Shown here in pieces: positions 39,601-45,600 of a DNA stretch of 64,000 nucleotides. The position numbers and the translations under genes are program-made. Positions within the stretch are counted from its first letter, which is position 1. Every line of letters begins with the position of its first letter. Under the pieces are notes generated by a model. The model worked only from the letters and a program-made list of their open reading frames with translations. It ran no database searches and was not told the DNA's origin. The DNA is from Galaxea fascicularis (Eukaryota; Cnidaria; Anthozoa; Scleractinia; Euphylliidae), in the NCBI GenBank assembly GCA_948470475.1, contig OX419345.1:22384500-22448499 (forward strand), written 5' to 3'.

Positions 39601-42600
39601 CTGACCCTGAAATTACACAGCAAAAATTACAACATTTAAATGGGAACAGAATTTATGTATGGTCAAACCAGCTGTAAGCAGACACCCGTGGGACTCAGCA
39701 TAGGTGGCTGCTTACAGGAGGTGATACATGTAGAGTTTCAAATTAAAGGAGAAATTATTTGGATGATAAGTTTGTTGGTGTTCAATTAGGAGAGGTGTTT
39801 GCAAATAGAGGTTCAAAGTCACTGTATTTATAATGACAGCAGGAACAGTCACAAAATAAAAAACAGATTGAAGGAAAGTTGCTTTCCTAGAGCTCCAACT
39901 GTTTATGGATCACTACCAGATACTAGATATAAAAAAAGTTAACACCTGTGTCGCAAATGCAGGGTTGACACTAGGATTTTAAGTAAATGGATGAATGGGT
40001 TGAAGAAGATGGCTACAGATTATAATGAATACAGAGCTCACAAACACAATTTTTTGCATTTTTGGGCAAAAGTAGCTGGCACAAAGTGGTCTGACAGATG
40101 GCGGAAATCCGCCAGCTACCGGCTCCTAATGACAACTCTGCAAATGGAGGTTGGGTGCTCAAGGATCTGGGGACTGGTACCAATGACCCAGCCACGAGCC
40201 CCGCCCAACACTCCAGACCCCCAAAACAAGCACCCGTTACACTGAACAAAACGTTCAATGGAAAAACAATCCCCAATAGGGAGAGGAGGGTGGGGAAATA
40301 CTCGATAGCCGCAAGCGCCAACACACCGAACACTGAGCTAAACAAAACCACAAGGGCATGCGAAGGTGCACGCATAATGTGCAAAAGAACCGCTGACTGC
40401 TTGAACTGCCAAAAGATGCCATGGAGAAGCCCAACATGCAAATAACACACGCACACACTAAATAACAACACTGCAGGCTACGCCCCAAAAATACTAATAA
40501 CACACTAACGCTAACGCCACGCAACACCATGCCACAACAAACAGAACAACTTGCTCCTAGTCGTTAACTAAGTTAAATTGCATTTAAGCCTATTAATAAC
40601 AACTTGTTTTTTAATACATTTAGCTGCCTGAAAACAAAAGCTTGTACACTGCAAAAGTTTCCCATTCTAGAGCCCTGTGACTGAATGGTGATACGTCAAC
40701 TTGGACATCTAATGTTCACAAACAATTTGGGCATTTTTTCCAACTTTTCTGTATATCACACAGATATCACACACAACACAAACCTCATTAGATAAGGAGC
40801 AGTCACCAAGTGGCCTGTCTGGAAGAGGCTTAATTCCAGCAGGGTTGCACTGACAAGCTTGGCAATCAGGAAATCCATAATACCCACTGCGGCACAGGTC
40901 ACAGTTGACACCGCGAAAGCTGCCTTTGCAGATACATTGTCCTGTAGAAGGGTCGCAGAACTGGTGCTGTGATCCACGACGGTCGCATGTACACTTCACA
41001 CACCTGGGATAATTGTAGTAACCCACCTTGCATCTCTCACACTTAAAACCATTATAGTTCTCTCGGCACTCACATGCACCAAACTGGCTACAGTTAGGAG
41101 ACATTGAACCTTGAGAGGAGCAGCTACAATCTGATGATGATGATGGTGAAGTTTGTTAGCAAAGCCTTGATCTATCTCAGTCGCACAGTCCAGTTATACA
41201 ATCAACAACAACTGTAAGCTACAGATCTTTATTGGGTTTTCTGCTTGTATATTATTGGTGTGGTTGATAATGCTGTATATTTGTTTAGTTTCACGCTATT
41301 GGCAGCTCACTGTTGTTGCTCAGATCAGAAAGGCAGATATACATAATGTGAATTCGGGTTTCAGTAGCTCAGTTGAGTTAGGCTTTGAAATCAAGGGACA
41401 ATGATAGCTCTTCTCTTTTTTCCCTTCCAGAGAGGGTGCCTTGCTTGTTAAGGTAACAGAAGACCATATCCCATTACAATGAGACACTTGTTTAAGAGCT
41501 CTAATCTCAGGCAAGGTATCTGGGATATCTATGTGTACAAAAATACAGTTCATAAATCCTACCATCACAAGCTGGGAATCTGAAATATCCTTCATTACAA
41601 ACTTCACAACGAGGACCTGCAAAATTGTTCATGCAAATGCACACTCCAGTGTTTGGGTCACAGATGTCTCTCGCTGTACCCTCAGCATCACAGTTGCAAA
41701 CTGAACAATGAAAGAAGAAAAAAAAAATGTAATCAGCTTCTCCAAAAACAACATCAACATCATAGTATCTCTGCAATCTCCGACTGCCTCAGTTCATTAC
41801 AGGTACCTGTTTATAGCCTGAACAAAGGCTAACTGACAATCTCACCGAAAAACAACACTAGAAATAATTCACCCCAGCCCAGCAACTTCCTGTTTACTCT
41901 TAAACTCATCAGCAATAGATGAGGTTGGGGGATGGTGCTTATACGGATGGTGGGAAGGAAAGCGGATGAGCTGAGAGCCAAGGTAACCATGGCAACCCTA
42001 TGAGCGGCAACCACCATCCAGCACCGTCACACTGACTAGGAAATCAGTGGAGATAAGCTGACACATACCTGCATGGGCGGGAAAGGGGTGGGGGGCAGAA
42101 CAACACAAAGGCTTCGCAAAAGCAATGCGAATAATTGCACAATGAGTCTCAGAAATCTGAGCCCTGTAAATACCCAGAACCCTGCCACTTACTGGGCTGC
42201 CCCGCAGCGGGTCTGAGCCGCCATGAAGAAGACTGCTGCCCGCATTGCCTCGATTTTAACTTCACCTAAATTACATTTAGCCACATAAAAAATAACACTC
42301 CTTCTGTGATCAGTCTTCACAAAACCAAGCTGTGCATTGTTACAGTAACCGTTCCTGTGGAATTAGACCCCTGATCAGTTTGTCTTACTAACCTTTACAT
42401 TCAGGGAAGCTGTAGAATCCACGGCTACACTGATTACACTGTCTGGAAGTGTACATTTGACGGCAAGTGCACTGTCCAGTATTGACATCACAGACATTGG
42501 GTGTCAAGGCACCTACATTGTCACAGTTACACTCTGAAATATTTCAATACACAGAACACATGTATGAAATTAATGAATATGATGCAGTCTGCAACAGTTC

Positions 42601-45600
42601 CTGGTAGATCATACATTGTACTCATGGAGTGTGCCCCAGCTCAGATGACCTTGTAGGTCTCTGACTTTGCTTCCTTCCACATTTCATTAACAACTTCCCA
42701 ATGTCAAGACTCCAACTAAATTTGGTTACAACATTAACATTATTTTATAGACTTGTGTTATCCTCAAATTGGGACAACCTACTCAATACTTCTGTCAGTA
42801 GCTTACCTGATAAAAGTTACAATGAACAGCAAATACATTATTCTGATTTAAAATGATCATTTATTTTACAGTTCACTCAAATAACATTAAATGTAATCTC
42901 ACAAAGAAAAAGAAAGTGTGGTAAGTGGATGCCACTGCTATGAACCAAGTACTCACTCCTGCAGTTTGGAAATCCATAATAGCCAGAATCACACTGATCA
43001 CACTTGGCACCAGTATAACCTGGATTACATGGACACTGATCTCCTGACGGTCCACAGACACGCCCACTGGTACCCAATGGATGACAGTCACATGCTGGTG
43101 CAAATGAGAATGAAAATAGTTACAATCATTAAAATGTGATATCATGTTCGATGGATCAAGGCAACCATCTGAAACAGCTTGCCAATAATTAATCAAACCA
43201 ATAAGAGTTTTGTGGCAGACTCACGTTTGCAGTTAGGAAATCCATAAAATCCCTCATTACACTGGTTACAACGAGGCCCACTGAAGTTTTCAAGACACTC
43301 GCACTGACCATCACCATCAAAACAGCGACCAGTTGAAAACCTTCCACTACATGTGCAAGCTGCAAAATACCAGCTATGTAATCAGCAGCTATGTGCAATA
43401 ATGTTGCAAGGACTTTAAGGGGTAGTAAGATCAACCTTCTATCATGTGAATACTTGAGTGAAAGTCTGTTGTGTCTCGCAGTTCTGAATAAAAAGCTCAA
43501 GTATAACACTTAAGACCAATGCTTTGCTAAAGCCGTACTTTCCTTTGGTCGTTTGATTTGGAAACCTGGACTTCAAACCTTTTTGGCTGCAAACTACTGG
43601 TGACAGGCTAGGGTTATTAGAACAAAAACTGATTATATACCTTGACAGACATCACGAGAAGTCTTAGGTACCCCAGTAGGACGGTAGTATCCAGGTTTGC
43701 ACCTCTCACAGTTGATACCATAAGTGTTATGCAGACAATTTACACACACACCACCCCCCTCATAGTTTCCATTAATGTCTAAACTTCTTTTCCCTTGAGC
43801 AATGGCTTCATCATAATAGCAGTCAGTTGCATGATTGTGGCAGTTACATGCTGATAATACAAAAATAAAAAGTTAAAAACACAACAAAGTTATAGCTTTC
43901 TCAGTCCACTGATGCAACTGATCAAGTACATCTTGTAATCTTAGATAGGAATACATCTATTTCATAAAGGCATATGTTTAATACAAATGGTCATCCTCGC
44001 GAGAGAATGACGAGAAAGTGAAACAAGGACAACATGGTCTGATAAACTAGTGTCCAGTCTCCTATCATATCATTGCATTCTTCTCTAAATCTATTCTCAG
44101 AAACATATTAATGTTGCAGTAACAAATCAAAATTCTCTGATACACACCTCAATAGCTATAGTCCTGCCCAAAAGATGGGTAGGATAATAATTGCAAACAA
44201 CAGAGTCTATTTCACAAATAAGAAAGCCTTAACTGTGTTTTGTTCTCCAAAAAGGCAAGCAACAAAGGGACAAGAGTTCAAGAGAAGTACCACACATTTG
44301 TAGATAACTTCAATTTGTGACAAAATTGAGGAAACATTTATTTCAGCTTCCATATTCTGAACAGCATCATGGATCATACATGATTGCATCAACATTGTGT
44401 ATTCTTGTAAAAAAAAAAAATTAACAGGATGTCTAAATCATTTATGAAAACAAGCAGCACTTAAGCACTGGTCTCATCAGATTGTGCTATTGTAATCAAG
44501 AAGTTCCTGTTTTGGATTGTGAAAAATGTCAGATTTGTGATGATTTTGACAAGCTTAATGACAGAAAAATGGTGCCATTTCCTTGCCATAATTACGTATA
44601 CTCTCATAAGGCACACTCAATTTCAATGAAAAGCAACATCATAATGAACAAATAGACCCTTCATTTGTTTATGCCCAGGCCACACACTACATTACTGCTG
44701 TGGTTGTTGACTCACGTTCACACTCGTTACTGCTATCTGGTGTGGCTGGTCTCCATGGCTTCTGCACAAACCCAGGACAACACCTCTCACACTTGATACC
44801 ACACGTCTGATGGTTACATCTGCATACAAACTGTGAGCTCTCATTTTGTGACGACTGAACACAGTCATCAGCATGGCCATTACACATGCAAATACCTCCT
44901 ACAGAGATATCCTTGATGGAGTAGAAATACTGCAAAAAGAACAAACAAAACTTATAAGTAATTACTGAATAACATACTATATTGTTTACAGTATAAATCC
45001 CAGAATCTTTTCAATAATTATATTATTAATATTTCCCTAACAAGCACGCACAGACTGGACCTTTTGATGTGAACTATATATTGTTTATTTTACAATCATA
45101 AATAATATATTAATCATAATCCAGCCACATGAGCTTCCTCAGTTCAAATCCACTTGATTCCTACTACCCTAACATCAACTTGTCCTCTAGTCAGTCCAAG
45201 AGAAAACAATTTATTCTCACTCAATAACCACACAAGTGGCATTAGTTGGATCAAATGTTGTTGTTTAAAAATGTTTGTTTTGTGAATGGGGGAAAATTAG
45301 CAAATTATAACTAACCCAGGGAAGTGCTAGTGATGGTCTAGGCCAACCTTCTCCCCTCTTCCTCCCTCTCGCCCTCCCTCCCCATCCCTTACTCCCACAG
45401 AGGCTGGTTGATTCTGACATCTCATCAGGATTTCACTCTTTGTATGGCCATACATGTACGTGCCATCCTGAAAAAAAAATGTGTTTGCTCATACCCTCCT
45501 AGTTACTGTGGGATCCTGCCTTGCCAGCGGTAACAGATCTGCCAACAGTGTCTTGACCTTCAACAATCTCAACCTGATATGTGTTGCACGAGTCCATTCC

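Noticed and set aside
40013..40530. Overlapping open frames on both strands, one with a hydrophobic stretch
   Set aside because: They lie in GC-rich repeat-like DNA inside a laminin intron, overlap each other and match no family I know.
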